Part shown: in pieces, positions 47,650-58,483 of the stretch | How positions within the stretch are numbered: the first letter of the stretch is position 1 | Layout of the letters: each line of letters starts with the position of its first letter | From: Plasmopara viticola | Taxonomy: Eukaryota; Oomycota; Peronosporomycetes; Peronosporales; Peronosporaceae | DNA length: 64,000 nucleotides | NCBI GenBank assembly: GCA_001695595.3 | Contig: MBPM02000010.1 | Coordinates: 186,001 to 250,000, forward strand | Direction of reading: 5' to 3' | Notes under the pieces: generated by a model | What the model saw: only the letters and a program-made list of their open reading frames with translations | Told to the model about the DNA's origin: nothing | Databases searched by the model: none | Position numbers and translations under genes: made by a program

Positions 47650-48290
47650 TTTCACGATTGAGTAACTATTTGACCTTCATGATGACACAGGTATAATTAT
47701 ATTAGTTTTTTTATAAGAAAGATAGGGAAGCAACGATTTTTGAGAGGCATTGAAGGAGGTGCTAACACTCGAGCTAACCTTTTGTTCGCACGTGTTTATT
47801 CAAATAAAAAAAATGCTTGTTTTTTTTGTATGCTCTCTTGATTTTTTTTAGAAAAAGACAAGGTAAGTTGTGATCTGATCGCCGTTTATTCGAACAATAT
47901 GTTGTCGCAATCAAACAGTGTTGAGCACTAGTCCTCATAAACACTGGTTTTCGACAATTAAAGCATTTAAAAGTTGGGCCTAAGCAAAAAGTGACTATCT
48001 CAATCTTCACATTAGTAAGCTCGTTATGAGATCAGTATAAATCAAACTTCAACGTTTCACCTACTTTTGACCTCGTAAGTATCGAATTCGTTTCGACGAA
48101 ACACTTCAACAGGCGCTTAAAGCACCTGAGTAAATTTTCATCCAACAAATGCTTCATTTTCTGCCACTAGATCTCTTCATATAGGCACGTCCGTTGATTT
48201 CGGGTCAGCCGCGACGACACCGGGGCTTCCAAGCCATCACTTTGGACAAGGAAAGCTAAGTTTTCCACTGCAGATCGAAAGAGTCTACGC
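47650..48290 (+). other. Repeat fragment GTGTTGAGCACTAG; no gene
   Basis: Contains AGTGTTGAGCACTAGTCCT near 47920, also seen near 4350 and 62145, each followed by a related AT-rich sequence. This is a small dispersed repeat of unknown nature. Nothing else is recognised. Confidence 0.35.
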
Positions 48291-49860
48291 AAAATGCTAG
48301 CAATAACGTTTCTCAACGCTGAGAAAAGCACCGCAGCGTCAAAATTGCGCGAGACCTCTCATTCGGCTGGCTATAAGGGTATAAACACAAAAGTTTATTC
48401 GACATTCGACTTTGCCAATTAGAAAGCTACTAGTACATTAAGAACCCCCATGGTATTTTCTAATCGTTAGGTGGTCTAGGGTAAAATTTCTAGCAATTAA
48501 AGCCTTTTTGGGTGCAACATTGACGGAAGATTACTACGTAAAAGCAGTTGCGCGCGTCGCAATAATTTCTTTTAGCAAAAGGTAAAGAACGCCAGAAAAT
48601 TATTGTCTAAAACTTATATTTAATCTATTCAGTTACTTCAGATAATGAGTATATTGCTAAAGCAAACTATGTTACTGCCTTATTCGTTGCACTTTCCGTG
48701 TCGCCCTAATCGTTGCACACAAGTTCATAAATATAGAGCTCTTTTTAAGCAGCCAAAACAGAAATCAAGGCTTGCAGTCATGCAAAAATTAACAACTGTA
48801 CTATCTTCCCAAGTCGCACAGGATGTGCACGCGCTGCTGCACTTTTCACCCTGTAATCTACAAGGGCGTGTGAGTGCATATACTGCAAATTGGTACATTA
48901 CGCCTCGAGCACAAAAAACGGAAACAAAATAGAAAAAGTACCCGATCTGGCAAAGAGACGACCATAACAAAAACGTTACGAAAATTATGATTAAAAAATT
49001 GTTGGCAAGATGTAAGAGACGGCAATTTTTGCAAATCGAGAAGAGATGATTGAGTACAAAACCACAGCGAGCAGTCTTTTTTGACAACGCAAAACTTTAC
49101 AACGGGCTATCGAAATAGTCTACAAATTAACAACTTTTCGTTTAAAAGCTGGTACGCAAAGTCATGAATTTCACGGCTTTTTGCGTCCTCCTCGCTGTGA
49201 CTTTTGCCATGTGCAGCTCCGCTTCCTCCAGTGCTGACGACGACGCAGATGGTAACAACAATAGTTATCCGAGTCGTCTTTTAATTTGAAATCAAAAGCA
49301 GGAAATTATTCCATATCTCATTCTACTTAGAAGTTTTTAGATTCCGCTCAAATTGGTGGCGAGGCCACACCAGCAATTTTAAAAGCGCAAAAAGCTCTTG
49401 ACAAGAAAGCTGCAACAACCAGTAAAGTCGCACGAACGGCGGACGATGCTGCGCAAGCCGCAAAGTTAAAAAAGATTTTGAGTGATGAGTTAACAAGTTT
49501 AGCAAAGAAAGCGCCGGGTATGCCATTGAAAAATAAAACTTGCGAAAAGGTTAATCTAAACGTACGCATTATATATCGGTGCTGCGATCTCTCTCGTCAC
49601 TTTAGTGAAGTAAAACAAGACGTTTTACGCTGTGACAATTACGAATGTGAAAATCGACAAAATCACAGCAATGGCGATTGCAATGCACTCATAATGTCTC
49701 ATACCGCATTTTGCATTTAACAACTCAATTGATAGTTCATTGACGTTTAAACTGGACTCGATGTGTACCCACCAACTTCGACTTCAACTTCGTGACAACT
49801 ACCTTTGTTCCAGTGTAAAAGTTAAAGTGGTTGTTGACGACTGGCTTGGCTACAGTATTC
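48290..49860 (+). repeat. Effector duplication unit I
   Basis: Its 5' flank matches units D and F: ACGCTGAGAAAAGCACCGC near 48317, the GAAAGCTACTAGTACATTAAGA string near 48421, GCAGCCAAAA near 48750, and TTTTTTGACAACGC near 49077. The initiator region is lost (ATCGAAATAGTC). It contains the broken copy 49164-49613 and a CGACTT-like tract at 49774-49794. Confidence 0.55.
49164..49613 (+). pseudogene. Broken RXLR-like TM effector copy I
   Basis: The ATG and signal peptide (MNFTAFCVLLAVTFAMCSS) are intact, but the acidic stretch is altered (ADDDADGNNNSY). The RRLP site reads SRLLI and is followed at once by TGA. Beyond it the family middle continues in other frames (AQIGGEATPAILKAQKALDK, then RTADDAAQAAKLKKIL, then DELTSLAKKAPGMPLKNKT). 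The C-terminus TYALYIGAAISLVTLVK ends at 49613. Closest to copies D and G. It could at most yield a 42-residue secreted peptide. Confidence 0.7.
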
Positions 49861-49979
49861 AAGCTTTACATCTGCTTCCCGCAAGCCATTTACATAAAGC
49901 TTTGACGAGCAAGACTACAGCTTTGACTTTAATGTGCGCCGTCAGGTACCGTTTTGTGCTCTATTGACCAATCGCCTTG

Positions 49980-51150
49980 TTGGCCATTTCAAGCACCTTG
50001 GCTAATAAATACTCAATGTCTTGTGCTTCATGCCGTGGCCAATCTTGATTTGAAAAATGAACAGGTCATTATGTCTTCCTCTTTTGCATATAAAGGCTTT
50101 CTATTGCTAAGAAACTAAACAGGTCTAAAGGTCTCCTTTTTATAAAGGCTTTTTATTGCGGCACCACTAGACCTGAAGGCTCGTCTCGTGGTCTAGTATT
50201 ATTCGCAGCGACAGGGTAGTAAACGTGAGCGCTTGTAGCTTACCTATGTATGTATGTGTCAAATTAGCGCAGTGTTTTGCTCACGGATTAAAAATTGAGC
50301 TGTGCGATGCAGACACGACCTTCGTAAGTTCAAAAGGAAAGGCTGTGCAAATTGACGATAGAACAAAGCGCTGGTGAAGAAAACGTCTTCTGCTGCCGCA
50401 AAGTTTGTATGGACTCAGGCAAGTATCTCGTTTTTAGAAAAAGATGATCAGTACGCATCGAATATTTTAGAGCTGCTAGCACTAACACATGCATGAAAAA
50501 AGAGATGAAGATGTCCCAAAAGTATAGTGCTAGAATTATCTGTTTCTTTTTACTGCAATTTGGAGCGAATGCCCATAGGACTCGATCAGACGCTGGCGTG
50601 TAGATTTTGGCACAACTTCCAGGTGCTCTCAAACGTCAGAGGTTTAACTTCAGTTGTTAGCTACTACTATCTGTGGTGTCTATTCTACGTTTGTATCTGC
50701 CTCTGTGAACGTGTTTGACGAATCTTTTAGAACAGTCAATAGCCGCTATATACCAATTGCAAGGTGGTCATCATTTGGCTTCGATCGCACCTTTTCAATG
50801 CCTCGTTCGCACAAAAATCGATTACTTTCTCTTTCTTGTACTTGAAAACTAGAGGCGTGATACCCTTGGAGAGTTTATACAGTGACAGACTACAACTCAA
50901 GAAGATGAGGGTCTTTGGCGCCCGACGAGATATTGCTAGAGGGATTAAAGGGCAATATATATGGTTTGTCCGACCTATGATTATTTGCTTTAGCATAAAA
51001 AGTTGTCGGCAGACTCACCGATTAAGCATAGGCCTCAATCTAAATAGATCCCCAAAAACCGATACCCGATCTGAGGTGTTCCTGTTTATGTTAAGTACCT
51101 AGAGAAAGATGGTGAACTCAAAAAGGACATTCCTCGGTCTATCTCTCGTC
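49980..51150 (+). mobile_element. Decayed Ty1/copia relic (RT side)
   Basis: Collinear with 14.1-15.4 kb. Shared blocks occur at 49990-50160, near 50470-50760 (ACTAACACATGCAT; TGCCTCTGTGAACGTGTT), and at 50890-51090 (AAGATGAGGGTCTTTGGCGC). The RT peptide LYGLRQ near 50398-50415 is the YGLKQ block. No intact frame. The position just after unit I suggests insertion into the duplicated flank. Confidence 0.45.
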
Positions 51151-51499
51151 ATTCAACGTGGCATCAAAGCACTTTATAGATAAGGTTAAGTTTGCAAGGG
51201 ACTTTAAGCGAACCGTGGTGGTGGCAGCACCTTAAAACCATGCCGCCCTTGTTGCTGACCTTTGATGTCACCGAGCTTACTCTTGAAGATGGATGCGCGA
51301 AACTGCCATAAAGCTGTGCTAGGATAATGGCTCCTGGTGAACCAAGTTCCGCTCATATAAATTAGAGGAAGGTTTGTCTTAAAGCCCTCGCGCAAAGCAA
51401 AAGAGCATGCTTCTCGGAGCTATAGTCTGAGTCGGCCGGGTAGCACCCACTTCCATTCTCTCGTCGGACCTGATTTCAATGTAAATAGTCCTGGCAGCT

Positions 51500-54400
51500 C
51501 CAAATCAGTACCCGGCGATCGGTGTGTCACATAGCCCCTCGTCTATTTTTAAAAAAAAGGGCACATAATAATTGAGTCCAAACCGCTTACTTTATGGGCG
51601 GAGACAATTTATCTTCAAGATATCTCAGCGTTAGCACGATGCAAAGTGAGGCGCTGCGAGGAAGTGTTTTGAGCGGGTGTTCAGAGTAATTATGTCTCAC
51701 CCTTAAACGCGGATTAAAGACCGTTTGTGGTCTGAAATATGAAGCGCCCGGTTGCGTCTGACTCGTTTCGGAACGCATTGTATCAAAGGTGCTCTAGTGG
51801 CTCCCATTATTTCTACTAAGCGACACAACTATGCCATTTACGCGAAGCTCCCGGTGCTCGTAATAGCGTATAGGCTTCACAAATAATCTACAATAAAGCT
51901 GTTGGCGGTCGGCAAGCGTTTAGTTATGTCCTTTCTGCCTTCTCCTTGCGCTTCTTGTTTAGAAGTAGCGGACTCGCACAACCGAGTAAATACGTTTGAG
52001 CAAGCTCTAGAACTCAGTTCTGGTAGTCAGACCGCGGCCTCTTTAAGCTTTAGAGAGGAGAATTGTGATTCAAAAGCTTTGTACGTAAATTGACTGCCCC
52101 TCGTCTCTGTCTGAGGTCTCAAATAGCATTAGGATGTCGATTTCTTTCGTAGTGAGCTTCGGGCTTGGCCGGCCACTTGGAGCGCGCAGTCATCTACGTA
52201 CTCGACTTCTCGCTATTATGGTCAATGCTACTGCTGCATTCGGTACCATATCGTTTCTCGCATTTGCCTTGTTAACATAATGTATGCGTTGAAGAAAGAT
52301 TTGCACTTATGTTGGGGTTACACGAGATAGGATCGATTTCTAAAATCGTCATAATTTTCATGATATCAAATGCCGGGTACGTCGACACGGAAACAGAAAC
52401 TGAATTATGCATGACTCTTATAAACCTTGAAAGGTTTGACAAACGGCAGTTGACGGATTCAATTCTTTCAAAATACGTTAATTGTATTAACAATATATCT
52501 CACCCTTGAATAAAAAGGATCTAAGTCCTTGTCCATGTGAATTTTCGCCGACATTTCGCAAAGTTTAATAATTTCTTCAATAGGATACTGGTCTTAATTC
52601 AAATATAAGCTTAATTGGAATCATCCTCTTTTTTTTCTCAAAAGCGTCTGTTTTTGAAAAGTTGCTGACACTGTAGTGCCTGAGCCCGTTTATGTTTCAT
52701 AACATTTAACCGGTAGATGCGTCTTACGCATTGCTGAATGTGATCTCAACCATAAATAATGTTTCGCCCCCCCCCTCAAATGCGCATACAACGAAGTGTA
52801 CCAAAATGACTCAGAGGATCTACTGCAGATCTCAGTAAACGGGCTTCAAATGGTTGTACAGCATTTTCCGAAATGCAGCGGTATACAGCGCGTTTTTGAT
52901 CGCCATTAATGTGTCAATCGGCAATCTCACTTAGATACTTAACCTATAAACAACCGTTCGATTTGCTTCAGACCAGAACGTAAGTCTATGCCCTATCGGC
53001 ACACGAGATCCCATTTCGTGTTAGCATTGACATCCGCAAGCTAAATCCAAAGTCAAGTTTTAACGGTTTGCAAATACTGACGGGATATCGAAGAAAATGA
53101 CAAAAGCCGATGGTTGACTCGAAGGCAGGCCTCACATATTCCCACTTTTTTGGTCTTACACTTGTACACAAGGAGCCAGCATCACATTGTGAAGACCAAC
53201 AATGCGCTCTCCATCGGCCAAATAACCGCCATTTTGAGCATCGTGTGCCTTCGAACTTATATCTCTCCGTCATTCAAAACAATGACTTGGGCTGGATATG
53301 CCGGATTCACCCATATTAAAGCCGCGTGTCTGCCCTCCAAACGCGATGTAAATGCGAAGAGTGTTTTAAGTTCGTGCATCTAACTACTACAATTTGCCTT
53401 AAGTAAAGCCAAGAGCTCTAAAAGGACATCCACTTCTACGGCTGCCACATTTATACGTCAATATATTTAGATTTTGCTGATATTGGTCGGCTTACATCCT
53501 CATCTGTACATATTTGCGCTGGCAGACACACTAGGTCTACAAGACTTTGGATTTGACGCGGAAGTTACAATCCGCTCTTCTTGACAAACATCTTACCATT
53601 CTTTTTGATAAGTGGTCGCCGCTCATATACATGTGTGATCTAATTCGGTCACATGGGATTTAGGCTTGAAAGGATACACTTAGATCTTAATCAGTGTTTA
53701 TCCATAGGATGTAACTACTCTATAGCGAGGGAGTTTCGCACGGTAGCCCCAATCCGCCAATATTGTAGTTAGATAGCTCGCGTATGGTCGTTTTTGTCGA
53801 GCTTGCAAACGCGCACCCGATTTCATAGCCGAAAGGGCCACAAATGACGCTTAAAGGCTTTGTCTTGTCCGGCAAAAGTTAAAACAGAAGTCTTATGGAC
53901 GCATATTATGGTACTATCAAACACGTTTGAAGCTACTTCCTCCAGCTCCTTTTTAATAATTCGGACAAAGGCTTTACAATGCCCGAATCCCTCGCACTGT
54001 ATTAAGGCAAACAGCTGTCTATGCCCAGCCACGTTTTCAGGTGCTTTAAGACTTTTGGGCGCAGAAGAAGCCGCTCTGATTTTTACTGCTTTGTGGTCTG
54101 CTCGTACTTCAAGGCCAGCCTAATATTTTACCTCCTTATCCCAAAATTTATATTTGTCAATGCTGGCATGAAGGATAGTACTTCACACTACACTTGTCAT
54201 AGATGCTTTGAATGAGCAATTCATCCTTTAAAAAAGATATGAACAAAATCATCGTAAGCATATGTTGGGGCATCAGCCCGTAATGAGCAAAACGTTGGTG
54301 TCATCAAACGGTAAAACGAGGTTGGACCTTTTGAAAGTCCCTGTGGCATTATCGACGACTTCAATAACATATCCCCCGCAGCTAACCGCCATGAAAGGTA

Positions 54401-55110
54401 ATTAGTAGTATCCATCCCTCAAACTAGTGCTGATTAAAGTGTACACTTGAACATGTTTATGAATAATACATTCTTCTTTGCAATAAGTGCAGAATCAGGT
54501 TCCGATGCATTGATCAGCTTATTACAAGCCTGAACCATTCGATACTTGTCCTTCAGAGTTTAGGAGCAAAAAATCGGCAACGAGTGCAGAGATTATGCCT
54601 CCGCTCATATTAAAATCTATTTTTTTAATGAAAGGGTCATCAACGAGCTCACACCGATATCAAAGCGGTGGTTTATGTTTTTAAAACACCACCTTTGAGA
54701 TGAGCTCAGCCAAAAGCCTCAAGGTCTTCGCAGTCTAGTAGCTGATTTTGCTTCAAACGCCCCTATAGTGACGTAGCGGCCATTAAATCTGTCGATAACT
54801 TCTGTGGGTAAGGTATCTTTCTCGACCACGAGGTTATATGTGACACCCAAAGACCAAATTACTTTTGCATTCCGATTCTCTTTATGCTAAGAGCCTCTGA
54901 TGGTACTTCGTTACCCAATTGTAGATCCACGTTGTCTACTGTGTCTTGCGAATCTTGCGAATCACTACCCACCTGTAAAACAACGTTTTTCTTGAGTTTA
55001 ACGGGCCCATGCTACCCACTCGCGTCTGCATTTGTTGAAACCAGTAGTTCGTTGCGATCTATAAATCGCAAGTGGAGCTACATTATTCAACTACATAGCG
55101 CTATCATCAG
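51500..55110 (-). mobile_element. Decayed Ty3/gypsy relic (RT, integrase)
   Basis: The minus-strand ORF at 54221-54415 carries the gypsy RT block SIMPQGLSKGPTSFYRLMTP then FCSLRADAPTYAYDDFVHI; the family has MPQGLSNAPATFNRLM and YxDDIxVHS. Here one Asp of the DD pair follows AY. Lower down, 53180-53330 encodes HDAQNGGYLADGERIVGLHN, the integrase HHCC finger also seen at 16.7 kb. The 51.6-52.2 kb part aligns with 25.75-26.3 kb. Frames are broken. The element lies between units I and J. Confidence 0.62.
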
Positions 55111-55244
55111 CATACGTACACATTTATCAGTCATTGTTGCTGTTTTTTTCTTTAAAAGCAGTCAAGCTCTCCGGGGCATGTAGGGTAGTTGACTCTTTCT
55201 CAGAAGGGCGCCCCGCCCGTGCATCAACAGAAGAGATGAAGAAG

Positions 55245-55432
55245 ATGACGAGGGTATTGTTGCTCCATTCCGTTGCGAAAACTTAGCGACAACCGACCGG
55301 GCGCACGCATGTTCATCATCTCCTACCACACACGCGGCCATCAACCTGACCGCGAGATGCACAGAAACACGCTCAGAGGTTTTGCAGCATCTCGGCTGTA
55401 ACTTTACCCGCATGTAGCTAGTTTTCTGACGA
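55245..55432 (+). repeat. Shared 180-bp block, copy 2
   Basis: Direct homologue of 31788-31965, placed here before the second SINE-like insertion and copy J. It supports the view that the E and J flanks are duplicates of one ancestral locus. Confidence 0.6.
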
Positions 55433-55484
55433 ATCATCTTGAATTTAAAATGTACCTATGTCGCGTCTGGATGTTGTGCGGGTG

Positions 55485-55834
55485 TTACACCTGTATTGTA
55501 TTGTATTGTATTACGTTATCGCGTTGCCAAGTTATGCACGTGCTAGGCTCAGTCTGGCTAGAATACGGCATAGAGTGGTGTCCGCATACGTCGAGTCTCC
55601 TTCGGCGGGCAGTGCAGCCAGCACCGAGGTCGTGAGGGTCTTTTACTATTTTGTTTATCTCTGACTTGGTAAAAGCCCAGGTGGCGCTCTGGTGCTGGAG
55701 ACCGTCGCGTCGAGGGTGAGACTCGTTAGAGACCTGCAGATGCCCGAGAGCATCTGCCCGAAGCGCGCGAGCATTTAGCCCCCGCGCTTGGAAGGAGGGC
55801 GTCACCCCAACCTTTTCCGTAATTTACACCTGTA
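55485..55834 (-). mobile_element. SINE-like element copy 2 with 11-bp TSD
   Basis: The body (about 55496-55823, minus strand) is flanked by TTACACCTGTA at 55485-55495 and 55824-55834. Read on the minus strand it begins TTACGGAAAAGGTTGGGG, some 25 bp further upstream than copy 1, and ends in a TACAA-type tail (TATTGTATTGTATTGTATT on the plus strand). Clear similarity to copy 1 with few differences implies recent activity. The empty site is preserved at 37265-37290. No ORF of significance is present. Confidence 0.75.
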
Positions 55835-56099
55835 ATCGAACAAAATAAAAAATTATTGTAGGAGGATAAATATAGAAAAAGTCCACAAACATTCAGTAGC
55901 TCCAAAAATCGCAAATTGTAAGATTCGACAATATCAGGAAAAAAACGGGCGTTCAGCGAGCGATATATTAATCGTTTGTGCATTGCCCAGCGACAAGCGA
56001 ATTTACTGCTGTAATAAGGGGTCCCCTCACCCCCGAAAGTCCCTATGATATATGGGATAGGTCCATAAAAGGAGAGGCATTCGTTTTGTACCCGCAAAG

Positions 56100-56130
56100 T
56101 GCGCTGTTGCTAATGGTTCATTACTTACGA
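56100..56130 (+). promoter_or_regulatory. Conserved initiator-like core promoter, unit J
   Basis: GTTGCTAATGGTTCATTAC with TTCATT at 56117-56122, 62 bp before the ATG, followed by the conserved CAATTCTTCGTCCAAGTG leader. Confidence 0.45.
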
Positions 56131-56183
56131 ATTAGCCTCGCCGTACCAACAATTCTTCGTCCAAGTGCAAATACGCAAACGTC

Positions 56184-56645
56184 ATGAAGTTTAGAGTCTT
56201 GCACGTCCTTTTCGTCGTCACTTTCGTCGTGTGTAGGTCCGCTTTTGCCATTGCCGACGGCGACGTGGACGTACACGTTAATGTCCATCAGAGGCGTCGT
56301 TTGCCGATTACGAACGCCTTGGGCAATGACGCTGTGAAAGGAATCTCGAATGCTGTCCGGAGTAGTGACGAGACCACGTCAGCCGTGCCCAAAGCTCTAA
56401 AGGCTCTTGATGACAAAGCTGCAGCATCCGCCAACATTCCAGGAATGGCGAAGAGTGCGACGAAAAAATCCGCAAAGTGGAAGGACGTTACAAAAGACGA
56501 TGTCCTTCTCCTACGGAGGTCGCTTTCGGAGTGGTCACCGAAGAGAAAAAGTTTGATGACGGAGGTTTTGCTGTGGTTTGGAGGAACTCTTTTAGGTTTG
56601 ACTTTACTTACCGTTGCCCTTACGCTCATATTGACCCATCGCTAA
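56184..56645 (+). CDS. Secreted RXLR-like protein with C-terminal TM, copy J (group II)
   Basis: A 153-residue protein. The signal peptide is 1-24, then DGDVDVHVNV and HQRRRLP (RRLP 38-41; Ser of the usual QSRRLP is Arg). The group II block ITNALGNDAVKGIS and SDETT (61-65) are almost the same as in copy H. After residue 85 the sequence diverges strongly from H (SANIPGMAKSATKKSAKWKD, then RRSLSEWSPKRKSL). It ends in a long hydrophobic segment (about 123-150) and THR. Conserved N-terminus with variable C-terminus is the usual pattern for oomycete effectors. Confidence 0.75.
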   Translation: MKFRVLHVLFVVTFVVCRSAFAIADGDVDVHVNVHQRRRLPITNALGNDAVKGISNAVRSSDETTSAVPKALKALDDKAAASANIPGMAKSATKKSAKWKDVTKDDVLLLRRSLSEWSPKRKSLMTEVLLWFGGTLLGLTLLTVALTLILTHR

Positions 56646-56782
56646 GACAAGAAGTTTTTTGCTGTGACCGACTACGACTGTGGAAACGACAGAATCGCAT
56701 TGATCGCGAGTTCAATGCACCCTTTACGTCCCGTGCGGGTCGCGTCTACAACCCGACCCGACTTTAATTTGTACCTACATCA

Positions 56783-56806
56783 TTCGACTTCGACTTCGAC
56801 TTCGTA
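56783..56806 (+). repeat. TTCGAC hexanucleotide tract after copy J
   Basis: Three CGACTT repeats ending CGTAAC, at the same relative position (about 140 bp after the stop) as in the other units. Confidence 0.7.
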
Positions 56807-57049
56807 ACAGCTCAGTGTATTTTATTTACATTTGTTTTTTATTTGCTCGTTTCTTTTTTTTTCGCTCTGAATTTAGTTGGCTGCACCGACGACTGAGTGA
56901 CCGCCGCAGTGTATCGTTGTGACTTGTGTTCGCATTGCGCGAGATTGAGCTTCAGACATCTCGGGTGATATTTGATTGCTGCAATAGTGTCGCTCCCGAC
57001 ACTACAAAATAGCTTGATTCTTCAGAATGTCATTCCAATGATCAGTTTT

Positions 57050-57190
57050 TGTCGTTTACAAGCGCTTGCTGCAGGAATGACTAGAAATTAACGCAAACAG
57101 ACACTTAAGGTTTTGTCTCTATGGGGCCATTGGTGTCGATACCTACACCGGTGGATAAAGCGTCGAGAGAGAGAGAACCATAGTGCTGAA
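57050..57190 (+). repeat. Left part of split repeat block
   Basis: ACGCAAACAGACACTTAAGG through GGGGCCATTGGTGTCGATAC to GCGTCGAGAGAGAG matches 38943-39015. The match ends near 57180; the continuation of the block is found from about 60540. Confidence 0.6.
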
Positions 57191-57880
57191 GCTGATTTGT
57201 TGGGGCCTTGTAAAAAATCTATGGCAATAAGTTTTTCGAACGAAAAAGTTGTCTGCGTTGTATTGTGCCCATGTATCGCTTTCACCGTGAGCGTGCTTGC
57301 GCGTTACAAATTGCAGTCCAGCATACAACATCGGTCCAAGCACAAATGTGCTGTAGCACGAAGATAACAGTGCAAATGAAAAGTCTTAAGATCTGAGACT
57401 CGGTCGATTTCTTATGGTACGAAAGTATGCCAGCCGCAGAAAATCTTGTCCAAGAAAGTTTTCGACACATTATATCCAAATCTCGATGTGTGAGCTTTTA
57501 ATAAGATCCGGCACACTGCTCGAGTGCTTTTTTGTGAACTCGCTGCCTGTATCTCTGAAGCTAACCAAATTTGCACGAGCGCATTAAGCTTTTATACTAC
57601 TTAAATTTGTACTCGTTGCAATAAAAGACCTTTTGATTGCTGCTAGTGCCGGCAATTGCCGCTGTTGTGCTCAATCACTCGCTTTTGAAGTTACGAGCAT
57701 CGATCAACGCAGGCGGTCAAGTCGCTGCAATGATTCAAACATAATAGTTGCAAATTAATCTTGGCAAGCAATGATGAGAAAAACTTATCTTCTTGAAGCC
57801 GTAAAGCCAGCGAAGCAAGTTCTGCTTTCTTCGCCATCCCTCGTCGAAGTTTTTATCAATATCTCGGTGAAATCAACTCA

Positions 57881-58135
57881 TCAATCTTGGACCCTTTGGA
57901 CTTTATATCGTCAATTCTGCGAGATGGACTGGAATGCAAAGCTGTTGATTGACCACTTATGCAGTCAAATGCCGTTAGTGGTGCCGCTGGATCGGCGTAT
58001 GTGGAGCTGGGCCGCACCCGCGTGGTCTGTGCTATCTACGGCCCGCGCAAATATACACGCCCGCGTCGAGAGTTTAGCAAGGACGGACAACTTGTATGCG
58101 ATGTCCATCGACAAGTGCGTATTAATCTTCAATGA
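57881..58135 (+). pseudogene. Exosome MTR3 (EXOSC6)-like fragment
   Basis: In one plus-strand frame the peptide RDGLECKAVD, a TGA stop (57950-57952), then MQSNAVSGAAGSAYVELG and RTRVVCAIYGPR, then EFSKDGQLVCDVH is read, ending at a stop at 58133. This is the N-terminal part of an RNase PH fold as in exosome ring subunits. The AxGSAYxELGxTKVxCAVYGPR pattern fits MTR3 best. RNase PH proteins are about 250 residues, so most of the C-terminal part is absent; downstream frames to 58480 show no second half. The overlapping 149-codon ORF (57771-58220) is in another frame and is a shadow. It is a non-functional gene fragment unless the stop and truncation are sequencing faults. Confidence 0.6.
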
Positions 58136-58483
58136 CCCTAGACTTTGGTGCTCCAGTGACAAGAAAACTCTCTCCAACCATAAAATCATTGCCATAATCG
58201 CACCTCGATTTTCTTCGTAAGCCGGTGAATCATCACGTTGTACTTGAGAAGACTTGTATTAGTCGTGTGTCTGGTATGCGGTGTCAAATAAATCGCAAAC
58301 TTTTGAACTTCAATCTGGCCATTCGAGTTTGCTTACAATTTCTTTGATTTTGTGCGTGTCATTCACGATGCCAGTGGATGACATCAAATTCTCCACTTCT
58401 AAAATCGATCTTTTGCCAAAGCAGTGTAGTGTACTTCATAGGTATACTTACACGTTACTTTTGAACTCTTTTGTAAGCTAAAC

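Noticed and set aside
57771..58220. 149-codon ORF overlapping the exosome-like fragment
   Set aside because: The RNase PH pattern is in a different frame; this ORF has no recognisable sequence.
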